From contig JAGCUO010000155.1 in the NCBI GenBank assembly GCA_017962825.1, forward strand, positions 1-64,000: a DNA stretch of 64,000 nt, in the 5' to 3' direction. The notes under the pieces are model-generated. The model was given only the letters and a program-made list of their open reading frames with translations, was not told where the DNA came from and made no database searches. Origin of the DNA: Lachnospiraceae bacterium. GTDB taxonomy: Bacteria > Bacillota > Clostridia > Lachnospirales > Lachnospiraceae. Both the position numbers and the translations under genes were made by a program. Shown piece after piece: positions 17,347-27,738 of the stretch (within the stretch, counting starts at the first letter, position 1; each line of letters starts with the position of its first letter).

Positions 17347-19122
17347 ATGAGTAAAAAAGCCGCATTCAAAGTGGTTTTATATTATGTCACGCCTCCTACC
17401 GCAGAGCAGCTTCAGGGCATCTGGAATTTTGTGCTGGGTAAATATGTTACCGAGGACAGAAAAGCGGAAGACATTGAGTTTTCCGTAGAAGAAGATGCTT
17501 CACTTGGCGGCGGCTTCATTCTCAAATGCGAGAATGAGGTTTACAACTGGAGTACAAGAGGAAGACTCGGACAGTTTAACGAAAAGCTTCAGAGCATCCG
17601 CAGAAAAGTGGGCGCAGATGAAGATGTCGTTTCTTTGCTCAAAACAACCGTAGATGAATTCAAGATCTCAAAGAGATTCAGAAGATCCGGATATGTAACA
17701 AGCGCAGGAGACGGAATCGCAAGAGTCAAGGGGCTTGAAAGAGCAGAGTACGGCGAGATACTTATCTTTGCCAGCGGTCTTAAGGGAATGGTACAGGATA
17801 TCCGCAGGGATGACTGCGGCGTTATCCTCTTTGGCAAGGATGATGAGATAAGAGTATGGGACGAGGTTGCAAGAACCGGTATGAGAGCGGGTATCCCCGT
17901 AGGCGACGGTTTGCTCGGAAGAGTACTCAATTCGCTTGGTGAGCCCATAGACGGCGGAAGAGATTTTGATTCGGAAGGTTTCAGACCCATCGAATCTCCC
18001 GCACCTTCAATTACCGCAAGACAGCCCGTAGATACTCCTCTCGAGACGGGAATCCTTTCCATCGATTCCATGTTTCCCATAGGACGCGGACAGAGAGAAC
18101 TTATCATCGGTGACAGACAGACCGGTAAGACTTCAATCGCCATAGATACCATCATCAACCAGAAGGGCAAGGGCGTGAAGTGTGTTTACGTTGCCATCGG
18201 ACAGAAGGCTTCAACCATAGCACGTCTTGTAAACAGACTTAAGGAAGCCGGCGCCATGGAGTATACGGTTGTTATATCATCCACCGCATCCGATCCTGCA
18301 CCTCTTCAGTATATTGCTCCTTATTCCGGAACATCCATTGCCGAGTTTTTTATGAACAAGGGCGAGGATGTACTGATAGTATATGACGATCTTTCCAAGC
18401 ATGCTGTGGCGTACAGAGCGCTTTCACTGCTCCTTGAAAGAAGCCCCGGACGTGAGGCATATCCCGGCGATGTATTCTATCTTCATTCAAGACTTCTTGA
18501 AAGAAGTGCTAGATTGTCCGATGAACTCGGAGGCGGTTCCATAACCGCACTCCCCATCATCGAAACTCAGGCGGGAGATGTTTCCGCATACATCCCTACC
18601 AACGTAATATCCATCACCGACGGACAGATCTATCTGGAGAGCGAACTGTTCTTCCTGGGATTCAGACCTGCCGTAAATGTTGGACTATCCGTATCCCGTG
18701 TAGGCGGTGCAGCACAGACTAAGGCTATGAAGAAAGCCGCAGGATCAGTCAGAATAGATCTTGCCCAGTACAGGGAAATGGAGGTCTTTACTCAGTTTTC
18801 ATCCGATCTTGACGATGCTACGAAAAACCAGCTCCGTCACGGAAGGATACTTATGGAACTGTTAAAGCAGCCTCTTGGTCATCCCAGATCCATGGCAGAC
18901 CAGGTAATACTTCTTACCGTCGTAAACTCAGGTGCTATCGATTCTGTTCCCGTAGAGATGGCAAGGGAATTTACCGACAGACTGCTTGCCAAGGTTCATG
19001 AAGAACAGCAGGCAACGGTTCAGGATATAGAAACTCTCGGAGTGCTTAACGATGACGAGAAATATTTCCTCGTTGATCTTGCGGAAAATGAACTTCGCGA
19101 TTTTATGAGCATAAAGGAATGA
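17347..19122 (+). CDS. atpA: ATP synthase delta C-terminal domain fused to subunit alpha
   Basis: 591 aa, about 87 longer than a usual alpha subunit. Residues 1-85 read as the C-terminal domain of subunit delta (OSCP): VTPPTAEQL, then ASLGGGFILKCENEVYNWST and RGRLGQF, matching the delta signature of Gly-Gly, a strand, and a D/S-x-S-x-x-G-x-L stretch. From about residue 92 it is a standard alpha: VTSAGDGIARVKGL, Walker A GDRQTGKT at 256-263 (169-176 in E. coli), and PAVNVGLSVSRVGG. The six-helix N-terminal domain of delta, which normally binds the alpha N termini, is absent, and no other delta gene is in the operon. The fusion is in frame over high-quality coding sequence, with GGGGGAG before the ATG. 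Confidence 0.93.
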   Translation: MSKKAAFKVVLYYVTPPTAEQLQGIWNFVLGKYVTEDRKAEDIEFSVEEDASLGGGFILKCENEVYNWSTRGRLGQFNEKLQSIRRKVGADEDVVSLLKTTVDEFKISKRFRRSGYVTSAGDGIARVKGLERAEYGEILIFASGLKGMVQDIRRDDCGVILFGKDDEIRVWDEVARTGMRAGIPVGDGLLGRVLNSLGEPIDGGRDFDSEGFRPIESPAPSITARQPVDTPLETGILSIDSMFPIGRGQRELIIGDRQTGKTSIAIDTIINQKGKGVKCVYVAIGQKASTIARLVNRLKEAGAMEYTVVISSTASDPAPLQYIAPYSGTSIAEFFMNKGEDVLIVYDDLSKHAVAYRALSLLLERSPGREAYPGDVFYLHSRLLERSARLSDELGGGSITALPIIETQAGDVSAYIPTNVISITDGQIYLESELFFLGFRPAVNVGLSVSRVGGAAQTKAMKKAAGSVRIDLAQYREMEVFTQFSSDLDDATKNQLRHGRILMELLKQPLGHPRSMADQVILLTVVNSGAIDSVPVEMAREFTDRLLAKVHEEQQATVQDIETLGVLNDDEKYFLVDLAENELRDFMSIKE

Positions 19123-19123
19123 T

Positions 19124-20032
19124 ATGGCCGGATTAAGAGAGATATCGGGACGCATCAAAAGTGTCCGCGATACCATGAAAATCACAAATGCCATGTATAT
19201 GATCTCCTCGACCAAGCTGCGTAAAGCCAAGAAGGACGCGGAGCTTAATAATCCTTACTTTGAAGCGATGCAGGAGATGCTCCTTGGCATCATGAACACT
19301 TCGGATCATCTGGATCACAAATACACCGACAGAAGACCGGAGAAAAAGGGTAAGGACAGAACACATGCGGTTATAGTCATCACGGCGGATAAGGGACTTG
19401 CGGGTGCTTATAATCACAACGTGGTAAAGCTTACGGAGGAGAAATTTTTCGGCAAGGAAGAGCATACGGTTCTTTATGTTGTGGGTGAAGCAGGCAGGAC
19501 TTATTTTGCCAGTAAGAAAGTCCATCTGGAAGGGCAGTTTAAATACACCGCACAGAATCCCACGCTTCACAGAGCCAGAGTCATATGCGACAAGATGCTC
19601 GAGGAATTCAATTCCGGAAGAGTTGATGATGTATCCATTGTATATACCGGAATGAAGGATCAGCTTACAAGCGAAGCAAGAGTAATGCATCTGCTTCCTT
19701 TGGTTCACGAAGAGGTGGACGGAAGACTTGCGGTTGAAGAATCCTATGATGACGATCTTAAGTTCCATCCTTCCGCGGAAGAGGTTATGAACATCATAGT
19801 TCCCGATGTTCTTACCGGATACATATACAGTGCGCTGGTTGATTCTTTTTGCAGCGAGCAGAATGACCGTATGCTGGCGATGGATGCCGCAGACAGAAAT
19901 GCGGGAGAGATGATCAGGACGCTTTCCATCGATTATAACCGTGAAAGACAGGCCATGATCACACAGGAAATAACTGAGGTTGCATCCGGGGCAAGAGCAC
20001 AGAAGAGAGCCAAAGCCCGGAGGGGAAACTGA
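19124..20032 (+). CDS. atpG: ATP synthase subunit gamma
   Basis: 302-aa central rotor shaft of F1. The N-terminal coiled-coil helix starts REISGRIKSVRDTMKITNAM and the C-terminal helix ends in the conserved NRERQAMITQEITEVASGA. The Rossmann-like middle domain has VIVITADKGLAGAYN. Only 1 bp separates it from alpha, and 3 bp from beta. Confidence 0.97.
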   Translation: MAGLREISGRIKSVRDTMKITNAMYMISSTKLRKAKKDAELNNPYFEAMQEMLLGIMNTSDHLDHKYTDRRPEKKGKDRTHAVIVITADKGLAGAYNHNVVKLTEEKFFGKEEHTVLYVVGEAGRTYFASKKVHLEGQFKYTAQNPTLHRARVICDKMLEEFNSGRVDDVSIVYTGMKDQLTSEARVMHLLPLVHEEVDGRLAVEESYDDDLKFHPSAEEVMNIIVPDVLTGYIYSALVDSFCSEQNDRMLAMDAADRNAGEMIRTLSIDYNRERQAMITQEITEVASGARAQKRAKARRGN

Positions 20033-21439
<1,407 letters not shown>

Positions 21440-21440
21440 T

Positions 21441-21881
21441 ATGAGTGAAGTTTTTCAGCTGAAAATCTTAGCCAGTGACAAGACCTTTTATGAGGGTCCG
21501 GTGATCAGCATGACGATCCCTGCTTTTGACGGCTCGTATCAGATCATGGCCCATCATGAGCCTGTGGTGATGGCTCTTAAAGAGGGGGTCATACGTCTCA
21601 GGTACGAGGACGAAGAGGGCAAGGAGGCTGTGATAACCGGAATAAACGGTCTTGGGCTTGTAAATATCACCAGGGATGGGGTTACCGTGTTGGTGGACTC
21701 CATCGAAGCTCCCGAGGATATCGACAGGGCAAGAGCGGAGAAAGCCCTCAAAAGGGCCATGGAACAGCTCCGTCAGGACCAGAGTATCCAGGAATACGAG
21801 ATGAGCAGGGCTTCCATGGCAAGGGCAATGCTCAGGCTCTCCAATTCAGGAAACCCCAATGACGGATTCGGAGATAAATAA
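21441..21881 (+). CDS. atpC: ATP synthase subunit epsilon
   Basis: 146 aa: N-terminal beta sandwich (FQLKILASDKTFYEGPV, GSYQIMAHHEP) and a C-terminal helical hairpin rich in Ala/Arg/Glu, which can inhibit ATP hydrolysis in related enzymes. It is the last gene of the operon; an AT-rich 80-bp gap follows. Confidence 0.95.
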   Translation: MSEVFQLKILASDKTFYEGPVISMTIPAFDGSYQIMAHHEPVVMALKEGVIRLRYEDEEGKEAVITGINGLGLVNITRDGVTVLVDSIEAPEDIDRARAEKALKRAMEQLRQDQSIQEYEMSRASMARAMLRLSNSGNPNDGFGDK

Positions 21882-21964
21882 GGACTATCTGAAAACGCGA
21901 AAATTTGGTAAAATAAAGTGTTGTTTGGTTTGCACTATGTCAGTGACTGATAAGGAGCTACATT

Positions 21965-22384
21965 ATGGCACTTCGTAAAAATGAGTCGATCGAAGATTAC
22001 CTTGAGTGCATACTGATGCTGAGCGAGAAAAAGCCGGTTGTCAGAAGCGTCGATATTGCCAATGAGATGGGATTCAAGAAATCCTCCGTCTCCGTTGCAA
22101 TGAAGAACCTCAGGGAAAAAGAGCACATTGTTGTTTCCGACGAGGGATATATCACTCTTACCGAATCCGGTAAAGAGATAGCAACAAGGATCTACGAAAG
22201 GCATTCACTTTTGACAGAGTGGTTTGTTAATATCGGTATCAACCCCGAAACCGCTGCGGATGATGCCTGCAAAGTTGAGCATGATATTTCTCAGGAAAGC
22301 TTTGATGCTATCAAAAAGTATGTGATGAATTGCCGCAAGAACTGTAAGGCTTGCGAATATTATAAAAGGAGTTATTCCAAGTGA
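21965..22384 (+). CDS. DtxR/MntR-family metal-dependent repressor
   Basis: 139 aa. An N-terminal winged helix (residues 8-70) is followed by the metal/dimer domain. Candidate ligands are Asp11, Glu14, His80, Cys102, Glu105 and His106. The segment DDACKVEHDIS has Cys in the place where MntR has Glu99, as in the iron sensor DtxR (Cys102, Glu105, His106). That points to Fe(II) rather than Mn(II) sensing (inference). No SH3-like third domain; instead a short tail with a Cys cluster (NCRKNCKACEYY). Its stop overlaps the transporter start as GTGA, so the two are one translational unit and the regulator probably controls its own operon. AAGGAG precedes the ATG. Confidence 0.9.
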   Translation: MALRKNESIEDYLECILMLSEKKPVVRSVDIANEMGFKKSSVSVAMKNLREKEHIVVSDEGYITLTESGKEIATRIYERHSLLTEWFVNIGINPETAADDACKVEHDISQESFDAIKKYVMNCRKNCKACEYYKRSYSK

Positions 22385-23673
22385 AGATCGCTGCTATTAT
22401 TTTGTTTGTGATCATGTATGTATGCATGATTGCTTTTCCCAAGAGAAGACCTGTATTTGCGCTTTCAACCGCCGCAATCTATATACTCATTTCGCTCCTT
22501 CCCATGGCGGATGTTTCAATCCTTAAACTATCGGATCTTCCGAATGCCATTGACTGGAACGTAATAATGATGATCACCGGAACAATGCTGATCGTCGATT
22601 ACTTCATCGAATCCAAAATGCCCAATGTCATTGCCGAGGCTCTTCTGAGAGTTGCTCCGAATGTGCTTTGGGTTACTGTTTTGATGTCGCTGTTTTCCGG
22701 CATCATTTCTGCGTTTATAGACAATGTTGCAACGGTTCTTATGGTAGCTCCCGTAGCTATCGTAATCTGTAAGAAGCTTAAGATATCACCCGTTGGAATG
22801 GTAATCTGTATCGCTGTTTCATCAAACCTTCAGGGTGCGGCCACTCTTGTGGGAGATACGACATCCATAATGCTCGCGGGTGCGGCTTCCATGAACTTTG
22901 CCGACTTCTTTGTAATGAACGGAAAAGCCGGAATGTTTTTTGCTACCGAACTTGGAGCGCTCTTTACCGTTCCCATCATGATGATCATGTTCAGAAAGGA
23001 AAAAGAGCCTGTTACCTCTAATGAGAGAACCAAGGTAAAGGATTATTTCCCTACCGTAATGATGATCTCATACGTTCTTGCACTGATCATCGCTTCCTTT
23101 ATTCCGAATACTCCGGACTGCATCAACGGTTATATCTGTCTTACCGGTGCGGTCATCACCGTAGTGGTTGAACTCCTTATCCATAAAGATACCAAGGGGC
23201 TTAAGCATTCGTTTAAAAATCTCGATGTAGATATGATCCTTCTCCTTATCGGTCTCTTTTCCGTTATCGGAGGTATCACCAATGTGGGAGTTATCGGAGA
23301 TCTTGCGGGACTCATCGCATCAGCCGGAGGAAATAACAAGTTCCTGCTTTATACCATCGTAGTATGGGGATCTGTTGCAATCTCTGCGTTTATCGATAAT
23401 ATCCCTTATGTAGCTACCATGCTTCCCATTCTGGGCGGCGTCGCAAAGACTTTGGGCATTGAACCTTACTTCCTTTATTTCGGATTGCTGGTAGGTGCGA
23501 CTCTCGGCGGAAACCTTACTCCCATCGGAGCTTCTGCCAATATTGCAGGTGTTGGTATGCTGAGAAAAGAGGGATACGAGGTATCCTTCGGAGACTTCAT
23601 GAAGATCGGTGTTCCCTTTACCCTTACCGCGGTAATGACGGGTTACCTCTTCGTGTGGTTCATATGGGCTTGA
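22381..23673 (+). CDS. ArsB/NhaD/SLC13-type ion transporter
   Basis: 430-aa polytopic membrane protein with about 11-12 hydrophobic segments in two related halves, each with a helix-breaking motif: IISAFIDNVATVLMVAP and VAISAFIDNIPYVATMLP. The repeated SAFIDN motif is typical of the ArsB/NhaD/P-protein group of the ion transporter superfamily. GTG start overlapping the regulator stop by 4 bp. Coupling to a DtxR-type regulator suggests a role in metal or metal-linked ion balance; the true substrate cannot be read from sequence. Confidence 0.85.
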   Translation: MKIAAIILFVIMYVCMIAFPKRRPVFALSTAAIYILISLLPMADVSILKLSDLPNAIDWNVIMMITGTMLIVDYFIESKMPNVIAEALLRVAPNVLWVTVLMSLFSGIISAFIDNVATVLMVAPVAIVICKKLKISPVGMVICIAVSSNLQGAATLVGDTTSIMLAGAASMNFADFFVMNGKAGMFFATELGALFTVPIMMIMFRKEKEPVTSNERTKVKDYFPTVMMISYVLALIIASFIPNTPDCINGYICLTGAVITVVVELLIHKDTKGLKHSFKNLDVDMILLLIGLFSVIGGITNVGVIGDLAGLIASAGGNNKFLLYTIVVWGSVAISAFIDNIPYVATMLPILGGVAKTLGIEPYFLYFGLLVGATLGGNLTPIGASANIAGVGMLRKEGYEVSFGDFMKIGVPFTLTAVMTGYLFVWFIWA

Positions 23674-23723
23674 CAATAAGGTTATAATACTATTCTACAC
23701 ATCTAGACAGGAGATCTTTGAAA

Positions 23724-25340
23724 ATGAGTTCCGGAAATACAGCTTCAGAAATAAACCGCAGGCGTACGTTTGCCATTATATCCCACCCGGATGCAGGTAA
23801 AACGACCCTTACCGAAAAATTCTTATTATACGGCGGAGCCATAAATCTTGCGGGTTCCGTTAAAGGAAAGGCGACTGCAAGACATGCGGTTTCCGACTGG
23901 ATGGAGATTGAAAAGCAGCGTGGTATTTCCGTAACATCATCCGTTCTTCAGTTCGAATATGACGGTTACTGCATCAACATTCTCGAGACCCCGGGTCACC
24001 AGGATTTCTCCGAGGATACTTACAGAACCCTGATGGCTGCTGATTCCGCAGTCATGGTCATAGACGGATCAAAGGGCGTTGAGGCTCAGACCAGAAAACT
24101 TTTCAAGGTCTGCGTAATGCGCCATATCCCTATTTTCACATTTATAAATAAGCTGGACCGCGATGCCATGGATACCTTCGATCTTCTCGATGATATCGAA
24201 AAAGAGCTGGGCATTGCCACCTGTCCCATTAACTGGCCCATCGGTTCCGGTAAAGGATTCCAGGGTGTTTACGACAGGGAGTCCCAGACTGTCATCACTT
24301 ATTCCGATACCGAAAAGGGTACCAAGGAAGGTGTATCCGAAGTTGTTTCCGTATCCGATGAATCCGCTATGAGAAATCTCATCGGTGACGATGCTGCGGA
24401 TAAGCTTCTCGGAGAGATGGAACTTCTTGACGGAGCAGGCGCTGATTTTGACCTTGATGCCGTAAGAGCGGGAGAACTTACTCCGGTATGCTTCGGTTCC
24501 GCACTTACCAATTTCGGTGTTGAGATCTTCCTTAAGCATTTCCTGGACATGACCACATCACCTCTTCCAAGAGAGGCTTCAAACGCGGCAGGAGAGAGGA
24601 TCACCATCAATCCCCTTGAGGATGATTTCTCTGCATTCGTATTCAAGATCCAGGCTAATATGAACAAGGCTCACAGAGACAGAGTCGCATTCATGAGAAT
24701 AGTATCCGGAAGATTTGATGCGGATAAGGAAGTAAAGCATCTTGCAACCGGCAAGACCATGAGACTTTCACAGCCCCAGCAGATAATGGCGGATGAAAGA
24801 AAGATCCTTTCCGAGGCTTACGGCGGAGATATCATAGGTGTGTTCGATCCCGGAATCTTTTCCATCGGAGATACCGTATGCGCTCCTTCCATGAACGTTA
24901 AATTTGACGGTATCCCCACCTTCGCACCCGAACATTTCTGCAGGGTACACCTTATGGATACCATGAAGAGAAAGCAGTTTGTAAAGGGTGCGACCCAGAT
25001 TGCACAGGAAGGCGCGATCCAGATATTCACCGAGCTTTCGGGAACCATGGAAGACGCTATAGTCGGTGTTGTAGGTGTGCTCCAGTTCGATGTATTCAAA
25101 TATCGTATGGAAAATGAGTACAATGTCGAGGTAAGAATGGATTCGCTTCCATACGAGCATATCCGCTGGATCGTAAATCCCGGAGAGTTCGATCTTGACC
25201 GCCTGAGCGGAACCTCGGACATGAAGAAAGTCCGCGATATGAAGGGAAATCCTTTGCTTCTGTTCGTTAACGAGTGGAGCGCCCAGATGACGGTTGATAG
25301 AAACAAGGGACTCGAGCTTGCCGATTTTTCAAAGAATTAG
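23724..25340 (+). CDS. prfC: peptide chain release factor 3
   Basis: 538-aa GTPase that recycles class-I release factors from the ribosome. G1 is SHPDAGKTT, switch II/G3 is ETPGHQDFSED and G4 is NKLD, in the order typical of the EF-G-like RF3. The ATG at 23724 is used because CAGGAG is 13-8 bp upstream; a TTG two codons earlier is less well placed. A TATAAT at 23683-23688 may be its -10 box. Confidence 0.96.
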   Translation: MSSGNTASEINRRRTFAIISHPDAGKTTLTEKFLLYGGAINLAGSVKGKATARHAVSDWMEIEKQRGISVTSSVLQFEYDGYCINILETPGHQDFSEDTYRTLMAADSAVMVIDGSKGVEAQTRKLFKVCVMRHIPIFTFINKLDRDAMDTFDLLDDIEKELGIATCPINWPIGSGKGFQGVYDRESQTVITYSDTEKGTKEGVSEVVSVSDESAMRNLIGDDAADKLLGEMELLDGAGADFDLDAVRAGELTPVCFGSALTNFGVEIFLKHFLDMTTSPLPREASNAAGERITINPLEDDFSAFVFKIQANMNKAHRDRVAFMRIVSGRFDADKEVKHLATGKTMRLSQPQQIMADERKILSEAYGGDIIGVFDPGIFSIGDTVCAPSMNVKFDGIPTFAPEHFCRVHLMDTMKRKQFVKGATQIAQEGAIQIFTELSGTMEDAIVGVVGVLQFDVFKYRMENEYNVEVRMDSLPYEHIRWIVNPGEFDLDRLSGTSDMKKVRDMKGNPLLLFVNEWSAQMTVDRNKGLELADFSKN

Positions 25341-25415
25341 AAAAAAAGCCCGAAATATGGTAAAATATTAAGGTCTATTCAGACCTAAGGTTTGTTTTTC
25401 GAAAGGAGACCTAAA

Positions 25416-25790
25416 ATGGCTGCTGTTAAAGAAAAGAAGGTCAAAGCACCCAAGAATACCACTGAGAAGTCCGGAATCTCCATCGGAACTTCAGAAAATA
25501 ACGGTCACGTATTTATAGCAGATGCCGTAGTTGCCGAAATCGCTGCCCTTGCCGCAAGTGAGATCGAAGGCGTTGAAGGCATTGCCGAGAAGTCTAAGAA
25601 TAAGTCACTTATCAAGGCTGACATTGCGGGAACCAATGTTAAGATATCCATGATCATCTCAACAAGATTCGGATATCCCATCCCTGCAACATGCCAGGCC
25701 GTTCAGTCCAGAGTAAAGCAGTCCGTCGAGAATATGACTGGACTTACCTGCACTGACGTAAATATCAGAGTAAGCGGAGTAGAGATCTGA
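25416..25790 (+). CDS. Asp23/Gls24 family envelope stress response protein
   Basis: 124 aa. After a Lys-rich head, the Asp23 domain runs from GHVFIADAVVAEIAALAASEIEGVEGIAE to NIRVSGVEI. These proteins (YqhY in B. subtilis) sit before nusB in many Firmicutes, as here, and are linked to lipid/malonyl-CoA homeostasis and envelope stress. Start taken at the ATG after AAAGGAGA. A 6-bp inverted repeat, AGGTCT/AGACCT, lies in the leader (25371-25386). The gene starts an operon that runs through recN. Confidence 0.9.
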   Translation: MAAVKEKKVKAPKNTTEKSGISIGTSENNGHVFIADAVVAEIAALAASEIEGVEGIAEKSKNKSLIKADIAGTNVKISMIISTRFGYPIPATCQAVQSRVKQSVENMTGLTCTDVNIRVSGVEI

Positions 25791-25791
25791 C

Positions 25792-26226
25792 GTGGATATT
25801 ACCGATAAAAAAAACATGACTAGACATATGTTGCGGGACAAGGTCTTCGGACTTGTGTTCCGCATTGAATTTTATCCTGAAAACGAGCTTGAAGAGCAGG
25901 TAAAATTCTTCGAAGAGTACGCGGGAGAGGAGGAATATCTTCCCGAGGATCTCGAATACATCACCGGAAAATTCAAGGCTGTTAAGGATAAACTTACGGA
26001 GATAGATCAGGCGATAGATAAATGTGCCGTCGGCTGGACAAGAAGCCGTATGGGCAAGTGTGAACTTGCGGCACTGAGACTGGGCATATATGAGATGCTC
26101 TATGATGATGATATACCTGAAGGCGTTGCAATGGATGAAGCCGTTGAAATAGCCAAGACATACGGGGATAACACCTCCGGAGCATTTGTAAATGCCATCC
26201 TTACCAAGGTCAGGGAAAATTCTTAA
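25792..26226 (+). CDS. nusB: transcription antitermination protein NusB
   Basis: 144 aa, helical RNA-binding factor for rRNA antitermination. Recognised from the C-terminal half: ELAALRLGIYEMLYDDDIPEGVAMDEAVEIAKTYG followed by FVNAILTKV. A GTG start 1 bp after the Asp23 stop is assumed; the ATG ten codons in is an alternative. Confidence 0.94.
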   Translation: MDITDKKNMTRHMLRDKVFGLVFRIEFYPENELEEQVKFFEEYAGEEEYLPEDLEYITGKFKAVKDKLTEIDQAIDKCAVGWTRSRMGKCELAALRLGIYEMLYDDDIPEGVAMDEAVEIAKTYGDNTSGAFVNAILTKVRENS

Positions 26227-27497
26227 TGGCATTTAAAGTATCGGAACTGGTTCAGAATCTGAATAATGCCATCAGACTGAGCAACTCTTTGAGCAAAGTA
26301 GAGATCGAAGGCGAGATAACCGGTTATCACGGTCCGAACCGAAGCGGTCACATCTATTTTGATCTTAAGGATGATAAAGCAATAATCAAGTGCATGATGT
26401 TTGCAAGCAAATGCACTTATGAGTATAAACAGATCATCCGCGAAGGAGCCGAGGTCGTCTTATACGGGAGCCTGAATTACCACCAGCAGTTCGGGCTTTC
26501 TTTTGTGTTTGAGAGAATAGATGACGGCGGCGAAGGAGCAAGGATGAGGGCTCTCGAGGAACTGAGGCGTGAGCTTGAAGAACTCGGGATGTTTGACGAG
26601 ATGTATAAAAAGCCCATTCCGAGATTTCCGAAAACCATAGGTCTTATCACTGCTTTATCGGGAGCGGCAATAAGCGATGTCGTAACCAATGCGCGCAAGA
26701 ATAATCCTTATGTGCAGATAGTCGTGGCTCCGGCGCTTATGGAAGGAGACGGAGCTGTCAGGGAAGTAGTCCGTGCCATAAAACTAATGGATAAATTCGG
26801 GCCCGACGTAATACTCCTTACAAGAGGCGGAGGCTCCAAGGACAGTCTTTGGACATTTAACGAAAGAGAAGTGGCACAGGCGGTCTTTGACTGCGAAACC
26901 CCCATCGTATCCGCCATAGGTCATGACAGGGACCATTCTCTTACCGATGATATAGCGGATCATCATGAATCGACTCCTACTGGTGCGGCGCTGTTTCTTA
27001 CAGGCGAAGTCAGAGATCTTCTGGGATACCTGGATGAGGCACCTGATGTTTTATTTTCACTGATGAATTCCCATATCAAGGACTGCAGGGTCAGAGTAAG
27101 GGAATTAACGGCGCAGGTAAAATATAATTCGCCCGGGAGCAAACTCGACAGGCGCAAAAAAGAACTTGAAAAGTACGGTGTTACTTTGAAGAGCCTTATG
27201 GATTCCAAGCTGTCTGCGGATAAGGCAAGGCTTGATAAGACGAAAGACAAGCTTCCTGCATTTATGGACAGATCCCTTAAAAAGGCTCATTACAGGAAGG
27301 ATCTGTATGTTGGAAAGCTCGAGGGTTTATCACCGGTATCCAGATTAAAGAGCGGTTTTTCCTATGTCTCGGATGCGGATGGTAAAAATATCAGATCCGT
27401 TTCTCAGATCAAAACCGGTGATGAGATAAAGATCAGGGTAACCGACGGAGAGATCACTTCAACGGCCATCTCCGCGGTCAGATTATCGGAGGAATAA
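26226..27497 (+). CDS. xseA: exodeoxyribonuclease VII large subunit
   Basis: 423 aa. N-terminal OB fold (EIEGEITGYHGPNRSGHIYF) and catalytic domain with TRGGGSKDSLWTFNE and IGHDRDHSLTDDIADHHESTPTGAA, which hold the conserved active-site residues. The ATG overlaps the nusB stop. With XseB it forms the single-strand exonuclease VII. Confidence 0.96.
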   Translation: MAFKVSELVQNLNNAIRLSNSLSKVEIEGEITGYHGPNRSGHIYFDLKDDKAIIKCMMFASKCTYEYKQIIREGAEVVLYGSLNYHQQFGLSFVFERIDDGGEGARMRALEELRRELEELGMFDEMYKKPIPRFPKTIGLITALSGAAISDVVTNARKNNPYVQIVVAPALMEGDGAVREVVRAIKLMDKFGPDVILLTRGGGSKDSLWTFNEREVAQAVFDCETPIVSAIGHDRDHSLTDDIADHHESTPTGAALFLTGEVRDLLGYLDEAPDVLFSLMNSHIKDCRVRVRELTAQVKYNSPGSKLDRRKKELEKYGVTLKSLMDSKLSADKARLDKTKDKLPAFMDRSLKKAHYRKDLYVGKLEGLSPVSRLKSGFSYVSDADGKNIRSVSQIKTGDEIKIRVTDGEITSTAISAVRLSEE

Positions 27498-27498
27498 A

Positions 27499-27729
27499 AT
27501 GGCAGCAAAAGCTGATAAGGATATTGCAAACGAAAACACTCTTGAAGAAAATTTCGAACTTCTCGGAGAAGTTACGGAGAAGCTGCAATCGGACGATCTT
27601 CCTCTTGAAGAGGCATTCGAAAATTACAAAAAGGGTATGGATCTGATCAAAAAATGTTCCGACCAGATCGATAAGGTTGAGAAGGAAGTACTGAAGCTCA
27701 ATGAAGATCTGAGTCTGGAAAAAATCTGA
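27499..27729 (+). CDS. xseB: exodeoxyribonuclease VII small subunit
   Basis: 76-aa helical protein with the family core FELLGEVTEKLQSDDLPLEEAFENYKKGM. Placed 1 bp after xseA, as usual for the two-subunit enzyme. Confidence 0.95.
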   Translation: MAAKADKDIANENTLEENFELLGEVTEKLQSDDLPLEEAFENYKKGMDLIKKCSDQIDKVEKEVLKLNEDLSLEKI

Positions 27730-27738
27730 GGGGAAAAA

